This document shows positions 26,589 to 34,049 of a stretch of DNA of 39,086 bases, in pieces. The translations under genes and the position numbers were made by a program. Where the stretch lies: the NCBI GenBank assembly GCA_913061325.1, contig CAJXUU010000010.1, positions 1 to 39,086 of the forward strand, in the 5' to 3' direction. Within the stretch, counting starts at the first letter, position 1. Every line of letters begins with the position of its first letter. This stretch comes from an uncultured Saprospirales bacterium (GTDB taxonomy: Bacteria > Bacteroidota > Bacteroidia > Chitinophagales > Saprospiraceae). The notes below the pieces were generated by a model that was not told the DNA's origin, did not search any database, and saw only the letters and a list, made by a program, of their open reading frames with translations.

Positions 26589-27163
26589 TGTCGTTTTATA
26601 AATCCTTCTATTTTCTTGACTGCATGATGATATGAAGCTTTCAATGCCCCAACTGAGGTATCTAACATCTCAGACATATCTTTATAGCTTATTTCATCAT
26701 AATATCGAAGATTGAACACTGCTTTCTGTTTTTCCGGCAGTAATAATATTGCCTTTTGAAGTATAAGTTCAGCTGCATTTCCATCAAAATATGGATCTGA
26801 GCTTAATCTATTTTCTAATGAATATTCATCTCCGTCAATTGCTTCAGTTTGTATTTTCTTCCTTTTGTTAAGAAAAGTAAGGCTCTCATTTGTAGCAATT
26901 CTATATATCCATGTGTACATTTTGGAGTCCCTATTAAATTTCTCGATGTTCCTATATACTTTTATAAAGGTATTCTGCACCACATCATTTGCATCATCAT
27001 GTAATGTGACCATTCTCCTAATGTGCCAATAAATAGGTTCTTGAAACTGATGCATCAACGACCTAAACCCTCCATCTTTGTTAAGTTGGATCAATTCCAA
27101 AATTTGCTCATCTGTAAGTTGTGGATTCAAGTACTTTCTATTGGATTCATATGTAAGACTCAA
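26585..27163 (-). CDS. ECF-type RNA polymerase sigma factor
   Basis: A 192-residue sigma-70 family protein with region 2 (about 25-95: MHQFQEPIYWHIRRMV, DANDVVQNTFIKVYRNIEKF, MYTWIYRIATN) and region 4 (about 130-185: LPEKQKAVFNLRYYDEISYKDMSEMLDTSVGALKASYHHAVKKI). There is no region 3, the mark of ECF factors. It directs RNA polymerase to a specific promoter set, probably envelope-related given its partners. It overlaps the downstream anti-sigma gene by 4 nt and starts 30 nt after the potassium channel gene, so it may be cotranscribed with it. Confidence 0.94.
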   Translation of the reverse strand: MSLTYESNRKYLNPQLTDEQILELIQLNKDGGFRSLMHQFQEPIYWHIRRMVTLHDDANDVVQNTFIKVYRNIEKFNRDSKMYTWIYRIATNESLTFLNKRKKIQTEAIDGDEYSLENRLSSDPYFDGNAAELILQKAILLLPEKQKAVFNLRYYDEISYKDMSEMLDTSVGALKASYHHAVKKIEGFIKRQ

Positions 27164-27193
27164 CTTTTTCCAAAAGGTTTAATTTCCTTTCTG

Positions 27194-28162
27194 TCAACCT
27201 TCAAAAACATGTTCTTCGATATCATCAATCTTTGATAATTCTAGTATTGTCATAGATTCTTTGTTTCTATACATTGTCTTAAACCTAGCACCATCGACCA
27301 GATCAGAACAGCTATATGATCTCTTACTGTGTATTACTTGAGTATAAGTATCGTCAAAACCTTTGATTAGAACCAAAACCTCTAATTGATTATCTATAAG
27401 TTTTTGCAATGATTTACCATATAATGGGCTGTCTCTATCTATATTATGAACTATAGTCCAATTGAGTGGAAAAAGATGGATACTCTCGAACTCTAAATCG
27501 AGACGTTTAAATTTTCTTCTCATTTGTCCATCTACTTCTTGCAGCCAAGCTAACGTAACTCTTGCATGCAAGTCTATTATTTGATTACTCGTAGCGTTTA
27601 CAATTCTGAATTGGAGTGATCTAATATTATTATTATTTACATTAGGAGCAATTAGCATTTTATTACTAAATAGAATATGAGCCTTTGGTTTTGAAAACTT
27701 GGCAAAGGATAAACCTGTCAAGATTGCAAACGAAATAAGCCCTACAAAAGCAACAAAAGCAGATATCAAATTAGCCGCATTGCCTTGAGGGCTCAAATGT
27801 CCGAAACCTACAGTGGTAAAAGTCTGAATACTAAAATAGATCATCTGTGTGTACATCTCCACCCAAGTACCTTCTTGAACTCCTCTGACATTCTCTGGTC
27901 CAATAGCCATAAAAACTAACCCAAAAACGCAATTGAAAAGAAAATAGATCACTAAAAAACTAACGATAATCTTAGTCCAAGACATAGTTAATACTGCCTC
28001 ATACATGTTAGCCCCAGATTTCCCTCGGCGATCAATATTGAACGTCCCATCAGGATTGATCAATCTAAAATTATCACTATTGTTTGGGGCATTGAAGATC
28101 AAATTATCGGATTCTACAATCTCCGTCTCGTCATAACTATATTTATGTGATTTCTGGTCCAA
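27194..28162 (-). CDS. Inward-rectifier (KirBac-type) potassium channel
   Basis: A 322-residue membrane protein with two transmembrane helices (about 64-86 and 131-155) around a pore loop carrying the selectivity filter TTVGFG (Thr116-Gly121). A slide-helix region precedes TM1 (GKSGANMYEAVLTMSWTK). The C-terminal cytoplasmic beta-sandwich (about 160-310: LQFRIVNATSNQIIDLHARVTLAW, FPLNWTIVHNIDRDSPLYG, IKGFDDTYTQVIHSKRSY) is typical of Kir channels. It conducts potassium across the inner membrane. It lies just upstream of the ECF sigma gene on the same strand. Confidence 0.93.
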   Translation of the reverse strand: MDQKSHKYSYDETEIVESDNLIFNAPNNSDNFRLINPDGTFNIDRRGKSGANMYEAVLTMSWTKIIVSFLVIYFLFNCVFGLVFMAIGPENVRGVQEGTWVEMYTQMIYFSIQTFTTVGFGHLSPQGNAANLISAFVAFVGLISFAILTGLSFAKFSKPKAHILFSNKMLIAPNVNNNNIRSLQFRIVNATSNQIIDLHARVTLAWLQEVDGQMRRKFKRLDLEFESIHLFPLNWTIVHNIDRDSPLYGKSLQKLIDNQLEVLVLIKGFDDTYTQVIHSKRSYSCSDLVDGARFKTMYRNKESMTILELSKIDDIEEHVFEG

Positions 28163-28189
28163 ATGAAAATTTTTACTTCTCGAAAGTTA

Positions 28190-28197
28190 CAAATTTA
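28190..28197 (-). promoter_or_regulatory. Candidate -7 box (TAAATTTG) for the Kir channel gene
   Basis: On the minus strand TAAATTTG matches TAnnTTTG and would give a leader of about 22 nt before the start at 28162. There is no clear -33 TTG. Confidence 0.4.
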
Positions 28198-28353
28198 AAC
28201 GTAATTGTATAATCGATTTTGGCCTAACTAAAGGAATCATGAAACTTTTATATAGTTTGCAAAAAATTTTTCTCTACTCTAATCAAAGACTAATTCTTAT
28301 TTTTGTGCTCAAAATTTAAAAACTCATACCTTCGCTAGTCAACCAAACACAAT

Positions 28354-28752
28354 ATGGGGATAAAGTCAAAATTGATAATGCCTGTTGCAAAATGGACGGC
28401 TCATCATATAAAAAAGTGGTCTGCAAGAGCTGTAGAAGATCAAGACAAGATCATGATTCCAGCAGACGGAAGCACTCCTTACCATGAATGGTTTGTAGAA
28501 TTTGTAGACGGCCCTAAAGACATGGTAGCATTTTCAACTTCCGCAGACCTTGAAATGGTGAAACAAAACATCTACTACGAAGATTTAATAAAAGGAAACA
28601 TCCTCCAGCATTTAAAAATAAACAAAATGAAATCTGGGGCATTCCGATCATATATGAAAGATCAAGGAAAACTTGGAGGACAAAATAAGGTTCCTCATCT
28701 CAGTAATGATAGGAAGATTGCAGATCAACTCAACAAATATATTGACAAGTGA
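28354..28752 (+). CDS. GH3-like mini-protein: N- and C-terminal ends of a GH3 enzyme joined, middle absent
   Basis: A 132-residue intact frame. Residues 1-34 (MGIKSKLIMPVAKWTAHHIK, AVEDQDKI) look like the N-terminal helix of bacterial GH3-family (auxin-responsive-promoter type) acyl-adenylating proteins. Residues from about 42 (YHEWFVEFVDGPKDM) to the end (GAFRSYMKDQGKLGGQNKVPHLSNDRKIADQL) look like the extreme C-terminus of the same family. The usual protein is roughly 500 residues, so the adenylation core with its ATP and substrate motifs is missing, and the reading frame is preserved. Activity as a ligase is therefore not expected. It may be a deletion relic or a repurposed domain. It is translationally coupled to the glycosyltransferase gene downstream. 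The family match is from memory of conserved blocks. Confidence 0.72.
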   Translation: MGIKSKLIMPVAKWTAHHIKKWSARAVEDQDKIMIPADGSTPYHEWFVEFVDGPKDMVAFSTSADLEMVKQNIYYEDLIKGNILQHLKINKMKSGAFRSYMKDQGKLGGQNKVPHLSNDRKIADQLNKYIDK

Positions 28753-30092
28753 TCAATTCGTCTATTGACAATAAAAATAATACTATATATTCAACAATAA
28801 GTGCAGTAGTACTTTTAGTCGCTACATTCTACATTGCATTTGTACCTACACAGTCTGATTTTTTTGATATTATTATTGCCGGTGGAATAGCATTTGCTGG
28901 GTATGGCTATCTGTCTTTCTTTTCTAATACAAAGGCTCGTCAAATCTTTGGGCTAGGAATGATAATTAGATTTGGGATGCTTTTCGCCTTTCCCAACCTA
29001 AGTGATGATATATATCGATTTGTTTGGGATGGGCAGCTATCAGCATATGGCCTGAATCCCTATGAGTATTTACCTTCGGATATAATTTCAAATATGGATA
29101 GTCCTTTTTGGCAAGAACTATTTACCAATATGAATAGTCCTGATTATTATACGATATATCCTCCATTTACTCAACTCATTTTTTTCATTTCTACTTGGGC
29201 TGGAGAGAATGTTTGGTGGAGTAGCTTTATCATCAAGGTCTGTTTTTTAATCGCGGAGATTTTTACTTTTATTGGTATTGTTCGTCTACTTGAAAGTCTT
29301 AAAAAGAATACCTCACTTGCTGCAATTTATTTTCTCAATCCATTAATAATAGTTGAGGGAATGGGCAATCTTCATTTCGAAATAATCATGGTTTCGTTTT
29401 TGACTTGGGCGATTTATTATACTCTGATCAAAGAGAAAATAGCAGTCGGTGCATTACTTTTCACACTTTCTATTGCTAGTAAGTTATTGCCGTTGATGTT
29501 TTTACCCTACTTTCTATTTAAGCTTTCTGGCACGAAAAGGATCAAGTTCTTTGCTTTAGGGTTGACATTTATATTATTCGCATTCTTACCTATTATTATT
29601 GGTCTCGACATTGGCAACTTTGGTTCAAGCATCGATTTATATTTTCAAAAGTTTGAATTCAATGCTGGCATCTATTATCTGATGAGGTATATAGGTCAGC
29701 TTTGGTCAGGTTATAACTTGATACATTACATAGGCCCATTATTAGGCACATTTGCTGTGTTATTGATACTCAGAAAAGCGTATTTCTCATCCACTAATTC
29801 ACTTCAACAGTTTTTAGATTTTGCATTCTTTAGCTTTTGTTCATATCTACTATTAGCTACTACAGTACACCCTTGGTACTTGGTTATTCCAATAATGCTA
29901 AGTGTTTTTGTAAGATTTCGATTCGTTGTTACTTGGTCTTTTTTAATCATGCTATCATATATTAATTATAGCTATGATCCATATTTTGAGAATTTATGGG
30001 TAGTGGGGTTAGAATATGGATTGGTGTTTGGGATAATAGGGTATGAATATATTTGGAATGGTAAAAGAAAAGAAAGGGTAAAGGAATTTTAG
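28749..30092 (+). CDS. GT-C fold glycosyltransferase, polyprenol-phosphate mannosyltransferase-like
   Basis: A 447-residue integral membrane protein with about 11-13 transmembrane helices. The first external loop has the acidic motif LSDDIYRFVWDGQLSAYGLNPYEY (Asp85-Asp86 region), followed by a YYTIYPPFTQLIFF segment, as in GT-C lipid-linked sugar transferases and DUF2029/GT87-like proteins. Donor and acceptor are unknown. It probably adds a sugar to a lipid or surface glycan on the outer face of the inner membrane. It starts with GTG overlapping the TGA of the GH3-like gene (GTGA), so it depends on translation of that mini-gene. The next in-frame ATG is far inside. Confidence 0.8.
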   Translation: MINSSIDNKNNTIYSTISAVVLLVATFYIAFVPTQSDFFDIIIAGGIAFAGYGYLSFFSNTKARQIFGLGMIIRFGMLFAFPNLSDDIYRFVWDGQLSAYGLNPYEYLPSDIISNMDSPFWQELFTNMNSPDYYTIYPPFTQLIFFISTWAGENVWWSSFIIKVCFLIAEIFTFIGIVRLLESLKKNTSLAAIYFLNPLIIVEGMGNLHFEIIMVSFLTWAIYYTLIKEKIAVGALLFTLSIASKLLPLMFLPYFLFKLSGTKRIKFFALGLTFILFAFLPIIIGLDIGNFGSSIDLYFQKFEFNAGIYYLMRYIGQLWSGYNLIHYIGPLLGTFAVLLILRKAYFSSTNSLQQFLDFAFFSFCSYLLLATTVHPWYLVIPIMLSVFVRFRFVVTWSFLIMLSYINYSYDPYFENLWVVGLEYGLVFGIIGYEYIWNGKRKERVKEF

Positions 30093-30221
30093 GCGTGATG
30101 GGCAGTTTCCAATATGCGCTGGCTGAATGCCACTGTAAAAGAAAAGTTGAAATTATCTTTGAAGTGCTAACTGACATACACATTGCAATATCAGCTCTTT
30201 GAGTCTTTGTTTTACGAAAAA

Positions 30222-30248
30222 AGACCCGCTGCAATCTGCAACAGGTCT
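30222..30248 (-). terminator. Strong intrinsic terminator of the yceI-like gene
   Basis: On the minus strand AGACCTGTTGCA pairs with TGCAGCGGGTCT (12 bp including two wobble pairs, loop GAT) and is followed by TTTTTTC. It lies 25 nt past the stop at 30273. It could also receive transcription from the convergent glycosyltransferase gene. Confidence 0.9.
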
Positions 30249-30272
30249 CTCAAAACTCTGAAACGAGTTATA

Positions 30273-30941
30273 TTATTTAGCGACTAAGCTAATTTTTAAT
30301 ATGACATCATCATTGATCGCTTTGTCTTTTAATCCTTCTACAAATGATGCAGAATTATATTTGATTCCCCAATCAGTTCTATTGATTTTAAATTCTGGTG
30401 TGCTTACTCTTACCATACCATCTTTGATATCAGTCATAGCAGTAAAAGCGACTTGTTTTGTTTGTCCTTTCATAGTAAGATTACCATAAACTAATGCATT
30501 TCCAGTTGGGTCTCCTTCCTTCTTAGTTACTTTAGTAATTTCAAATTTTGCAGTTGGATGAGCTGCTACATTGAAGAAGTCGTCTTTATTTTTGTCATCA
30601 GAACCTTTTAGATGACCTTCTAGATAAGCCTTTTTGTCTCCTTCTAGATCCGTTACAGTGATAGAAGTCATATCAAGTGTAAAATTTCCACTTGTTACCA
30701 CATCTCCTATTGCTGATATTTCACCTGCAATTACATCAATAGTTCCAGAATGAGAACCCGCTAACTTTGCACCTGTCCACATTACTTTACTTACAGCAGC
30801 ATTTACTGCGTACTTAGTGCCTTCGGTTTTAGCTACTGTTCCTGCAGTATCACTTACTTTAGCATCTTTACTTTTTGATCCGCAAGCAATAAACATGCTC
30901 ATAGCGAACATCAAAAAAGTAAATTTTATAAGATTTTTCAT
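30273..30941 (-). CDS. YceI family lipoprotein
   Basis: A 222-residue lipoprotein with lipobox MFIAC (Cys20). A low-complexity linker is followed by a YceI lipocalin-like domain (about 43-222) with SKVMWTGAKLAGSHSGTIDVIAGEI, DDFFNVAAHPTAKFEITKV, VYGNLTMKGQTKQVAF and FKINRTDWGIKYNSASFVEG. YceI-like beta-barrels bind polyisoprenoid or related lipids, and in many bacteria they are periplasmic and stress- or base-induced. The ligand is not known here. It is monocistronic with a strong terminator. Confidence 0.94.
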   Translation of the reverse strand: MKNLIKFTFLMFAMSMFIACGSKSKDAKVSDTAGTVAKTEGTKYAVNAAVSKVMWTGAKLAGSHSGTIDVIAGEISAIGDVVTSGNFTLDMTSITVTDLEGDKKAYLEGHLKGSDDKNKDDFFNVAAHPTAKFEITKVTKKEGDPTGNALVYGNLTMKGQTKQVAFTAMTDIKDGMVRVSTPEFKINRTDWGIKYNSASFVEGLKDKAINDDVILKISLVAK

Positions 30942-31054
30942 TTTGTATAAATTAGTTATTATTAAAAAAATTGGATTTGAATTATGTAATGGACTATCTG
31001 TATATTTTTAATATACATTGGAATAATAAGACATAACGGCTATTGCTAGTACAA

Positions 31055-31957
31055 TTATTTTGCAAATACCTTATTATTTGCATTTTCGGCAAATGTTTTA
31101 ACATCTGAGATACTTCTTAGCAAGCTTACATTCTCTGGAAGTTCCAAGTTTTGTATAGCAGTTTGGTATCCTGAAATAAGAATTTTACTATTTGGTAAAT
31201 GCCTACTTAGTTCATTTAGATAAGGTTGTAGTGGACTCTGAGAAAAACTATCATTGAATAAAGTAAAAATATAATTAGCCTTAAATATTTTTTGCCCTTC
31301 AAGAACATCAATAAGTGGGATGTCTGACCCAAGATTGATAACATTCAAGCCTAAATCTTTCAATAAAAAGTGTAAAAACAAAAGACTCAATTCATGTGAT
31401 TCTCCTTCTGGCAGATATATTAAAAATCGCTTAGCGTTAGGATGACTTTCTTTTGTTTTGTTGTCAATCGCAACTATTGTTTTTCTCCTAATTACATTGG
31501 CTACAAAATTTTCATGTACACTTTTGATAGATCCAGCTATCCACATCATGCTAAGTTTCTCCATCAAAGGATACACTACATCATTCATCGTAGCTTCAAA
31601 TCCTTTAGAACTAATATTGTGCTCAAGAATTTTATTGAACTTGTACTCGTCCAATTCTAACATGGCAAACATCAAGGAGTCTAACTTATCCTCAGTTTTT
31701 ATTGTAACTTCTGACAGTTCTGAAACCAATCGTTTCATTTCACTATCATTCATCTTCGCTATTTTCGAAATTTTATAGTTATTCCTATTTAATAGACTGA
31801 TATTGAGTATCTTCTGTAAGTCCTCATCAAGATAATATCGGATGTTAGTTTCTGTTCTACGAGGTGTAATTATATTGTACCTTTTTTCCCAAATACGAAT
31901 AGTGTGGGCCTTAATGCCACATAGCTTCTCGATATCATTAATGGAATAGACCGCCAT
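31055..31957 (-). CDS. MerR family regulator with CarH/LitR-like C-terminal B12-binding-fold domain
   Basis: A 300-residue regulator. The MerR winged helix is at 1-75 (YSINDIEKLCGIKAHTIRIWEKRY, TETNIRYY). A four-helix segment (about 90-160) has a motif like the CarH Trp-x9-Glu-His signature, here Trp139-x9-Glu149-Asn150. A B12-binding Rossmann-like domain follows (about 176-295), with GESHELS (His188) in the position of the cobalamin ligand motif ExHxxG and a DIP loop at 212-214. CarH/LitR proteins are B12-dependent light sensors that repress carotenoid genes. No carotenoid gene is in this window, and the two signature changes make B12 binding uncertain. Repeats in its own promoter region suggest autoregulation. 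Confidence 0.87.
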   Translation of the reverse strand: MAVYSINDIEKLCGIKAHTIRIWEKRYNIITPRRTETNIRYYLDEDLQKILNISLLNRNNYKISKIAKMNDSEMKRLVSELSEVTIKTEDKLDSLMFAMLELDEYKFNKILEHNISSKGFEATMNDVVYPLMEKLSMMWIAGSIKSVHENFVANVIRRKTIVAIDNKTKESHPNAKRFLIYLPEGESHELSLLFLHFLLKDLGLNVINLGSDIPLIDVLEGQKIFKANYIFTLFNDSFSQSPLQPYLNELSRHLPNSKILISGYQTAIQNLELPENVSLLRSISDVKTFAENANNKVFAK

Positions 31958-31969
31958 TGGGTTAAAATA

Positions 31970-32001
31970 AGTTAAACAAAATACAAGGAAAGTTAAACAA
32001 A
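31970..32001 (-). promoter_or_regulatory. Candidate operator of the MerR/CarH-like regulator (two direct repeats 21 bp apart)
   Basis: AGTTAAACAAA occurs at 31970-31980 and again at 31991-32001, exactly 21 bp (two helical turns) apart. A further GTTAAAA lies at 31961-31967. They sit 13-44 nt upstream of the regulator start at 31957. On the sense strand the element reads TTTGTTTAACT. Binding by this regulator is inferred. Confidence 0.5.
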
Positions 32002-32097
32002 CTATGGTTACAAAAGTTCAAAAGTGCTTTTTTATTTGTGGGCACAAATTACTAGACTAGTTTTCACTTTTTCTTTTTCCTAAATAATTATCTCCAT

Positions 32098-32673
32098 CTA
32101 AGAAGAATAAACTCCACGCCTAATAAAATTTTTAATTTCTTCTCTCTTTACTTCAAAAGCTTCTCTTTTCAGTTTCTTAGCAAAAAAGTGAAGCCATTTC
32201 ACGCTGTTGATTATAATATTGAAAGTAGTGGTGAGAGACATCTGTTCAAAATCACCATTTTCCATTCCAGATTTCAGTATTTTTTTGAAATTATCTTCAT
32301 AATCCTTCCTTTTTAAAAGAAATTCAGATAACTCTTGTGAAGGTAAATGCCTCCATTCATCATTAAATACTGTCACGGAACTTGGGTTATTATAAGCAAT
32401 ATCGATATGCAGATCAACTAAACTATCTAGCTTTTCAATATTCGTTTTTTCTGAGTCCAGAATCATTTCCATTCCTTCAGCAAACAATTCTGCACAATCG
32501 TGACATATATTAATGAGAATCTCTTCTTTTGATTTTATATGACTGTAAAGGCTACTTGGCTCCAAACCAACTAGCTCGGCTATATCTCTTACTGAAGCAG
32601 CTACGTATCCCTTTTTCCGAAATAGTCTTGCCGATGCTGCATATATTTCTTGCTTTCGTTTGCTACGATTCAT
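32098..32673 (-). CDS. TetR/AcrR family transcriptional regulator
   Basis: A 191-residue regulator. The N-terminal helix-turn-helix is at about 7-52 (IYAASARLFRKKGYVAASVRDIAELVGLEPSSLYSHIKSKEEIL). The C-terminal helical domain would bind a small ligand, often an acyl-CoA in relatives associated with fatty-acid or phenylacetate metabolism. The gene overlaps the end of the PaaE-like reductase gene by 11 nt, so both are translated from one transcript. A palindrome lying on the promoter of that transcript is a likely operator. The ligand is unknown. Confidence 0.92.
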   Translation of the reverse strand: MNRSKRKQEIYAASARLFRKKGYVAASVRDIAELVGLEPSSLYSHIKSKEEILINICHDCAELFAEGMEMILDSEKTNIEKLDSLVDLHIDIAYNNPSSVTVFNDEWRHLPSQELSEFLLKRKDYEDNFKKILKSGMENGDFEQMSLTTTFNIIINSVKWLHFFAKKLKREAFEVKREEIKNFIRRGVYSS

Positions 32674-33736
32674 CGAAATTTACTGTTACTAACTCTGTTC
32701 TTGGGTGGGATTGACAAGTTAGGATAAAGCCATTTTCTACTTCATCCGGTTCTAATGCATAGTTGATATCCATTATGACTTCTCCCTTTGTCACTTTAGC
32801 CTTGCAAGTAGAACACACACCACCTTTACATGCGTATGGTAAATCTGCACCCGCTGTCAATGCTGCTTCGAGGATACTAGTACCTCCATAATCGAGAGGC
32901 ATGTCGAAGCTCTCTCCATCTAGAATAATCGTCACTGTACTTTCTGCCTCTGAATCAAACGTCTCTTCTACTCGCTTATTCTCCAATGGAATATCGCTTG
33001 TATTAAACAATTCGAAATGAATCCTGCTTGAATCAACCCCTTGTTCAATCAATTGATCTTTTACACCAAATATCATCTGAGCAGGACCACATAGGTAATA
33101 ACCTGATACTTCTTTCGGATTATAAAATACCTTCCCGAACTTTTCACATTTTTGAGCATCTATCCTTCCAAAAAACAATGGACTCCCAAGCTTCTCCTTA
33201 CTCAAAATATGATGAACAGATAATCGATCAAGATATATATTCTTTAGAGCCTCTATTTCTTCTCGAAATATAATAGTATCAAAATTTCTGTTCCCATAAA
33301 AAAGAGTAAACCTACTTTTCGGCTCATCGTGCATTACTGTCTTTATCATAGACAATATAGGTGTAATACCACTCCCCGCTCCGAAAGCTACATAATGGTT
33401 TTCTGCTTGGCTGTCAGATTCTAATGCGAATCCGCCTGTTGGAACCATGACTGATAATTCTTCTTCATCCGAAAGGGACTCATTCGCATAAGTAGAGAAT
33501 TTTCCTCCTTCAACTTTTTTGATTGCGACCTTCCATTCACTCTCGTATGGTGCACTGCATAAACTATAGGAGCGTCTTACTTTCTCACCATTTATTTCCG
33601 TTTCTAGAGCAAGGTATTGTCCAGATATGTACTGAAATTTTGATTGTAAGTCCTGCGGAATATCAAAACTAACTGAGACACAATCGGCTGTCTCTTTTAT
33701 TACTTCCTTTACTTTGATTCTATGCAACGTGTTCAT
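32663..33736 (-). CDS. PaaE-like flavin/2Fe-2S reductase
   Basis: A 357-residue reductase with three parts. The FAD-binding barrel has RSYSLCSAP (55-63). The NAD(P)H domain has FGAGSGITPILSMI (118-131) and YYLCGPAQMI (213-222). The C-terminal plant-type ferredoxin domain binds 2Fe-2S through Cys303, Cys308, Cys311 and Cys341. This is the order seen in PaaE, the reductase of the phenylacetyl-CoA epoxidase complex, and in related ring-hydroxylating or monooxygenase reductases. No paaABCD genes are nearby, so its electron acceptor is not known. It is cotranscribed with a TetR regulator and has a -7 box with an adjoining palindrome upstream. Confidence 0.88.
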   Translation of the reverse strand: MNTLHRIKVKEVIKETADCVSVSFDIPQDLQSKFQYISGQYLALETEINGEKVRRSYSLCSAPYESEWKVAIKKVEGGKFSTYANESLSDEEELSVMVPTGGFALESDSQAENHYVAFGAGSGITPILSMIKTVMHDEPKSRFTLFYGNRNFDTIIFREEIEALKNIYLDRLSVHHILSKEKLGSPLFFGRIDAQKCEKFGKVFYNPKEVSGYYLCGPAQMIFGVKDQLIEQGVDSSRIHFELFNTSDIPLENKRVEETFDSEAESTVTIILDGESFDMPLDYGGTSILEAALTAGADLPYACKGGVCSTCKAKVTKGEVIMDINYALEPDEVENGFILTCQSHPRTELVTVNFDES

Positions 33737-33747
33737 TTATCCATTTT

Positions 33748-33763
33748 ACGAATGATTGTTCGC
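33748..33763 (-). promoter_or_regulatory. Palindromic operator candidate for the TetR regulator
   Basis: ACGAATGATTGTTCGC contains the inverted repeat CGAA-N6-TTCG. It touches the -7 box at 33763-33770 and covers the predicted transcription start, 12 nt before the ATG of the reductase. This is a typical repressor position. Assignment to the TetR protein of the same operon is inferred. Confidence 0.5.
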
Positions 33764-33770
33764 AAAGGTA
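33763..33770 (-). promoter_or_regulatory. Candidate -7 box (TACCTTTG) of the reductase-TetR operon
   Basis: On the minus strand TACCTTTG matches TAnnTTTG exactly and is followed by CG. The predicted leader is about 20 nt. No clear TTG is present at -33. Confidence 0.45.
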
Positions 33771-33864
33771 ATTGTTTTTATAGAATGAGTTACTCTAGTT
33801 TAAAACTACAATTTAAAAAAGGTTGAATATTATATTTAAGTCCATAAAAATTCTAACGACAAAA

Positions 33865-33898
33865 AACAGGCAGCACACAATTAAGCATACTGCCTGTT
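33865..33898 (-). terminator. Terminator downstream of the second ECF sigma operon
   Basis: On the minus strand AACAGGCAG pairs with CTGCCTGTT (9 bp, 16-nt loop), followed by TTTTTTGTC. It lies 150 nt past the stop at 34050, with the tandem repeat in between. Confidence 0.8.
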
Positions 33899-33971
33899 AC
33901 ATAACTATAGTCTACAATCAAACTTCGATGCATTTAGCCGATTCTCGAATCTGATTGTAAGTTCTTTTAAT

Positions 33972-34026
33972 CAAATGCCGATTGGAATGTATCCCAACCA
34001 AATGCCGATTGGGAATGTATCCCAAT
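33972..34026. repeat. Tandem 27/28-bp repeat with hairpin potential
   Basis: CAAATGCCGATTGGAATGTA plus TCCCAA occurs at 33972-33998, and again at 33999-34026 with one extra G. The second copy contains a perfect 7-bp stem, ATTGGGA-ATGTA-TCCCAAT (34008-34026). It lies in the 3' untranslated region of the gene at 34050. Confidence 0.8.
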
Positions 34027-34049
34027 CATAACCAGCAATTACTCCTATG

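Larger units (their letters stand above)
33771..34049. other. Intergenic region holding a terminator and a short tandem repeat
   Basis: The stretch between the reductase operon promoter and the barrel gene contains no credible gene. It holds the terminator at 33865-33898 and the tandem hairpin repeat at 33972-34026. The rest is AT-rich, with no other signal seen. Confidence 0.6.

Noticed and set aside
33972-34026. Short tandem repeat as a possible CRISPR remnant
   Set aside because: The two units are directly adjacent with no spacers and no cas genes are present.
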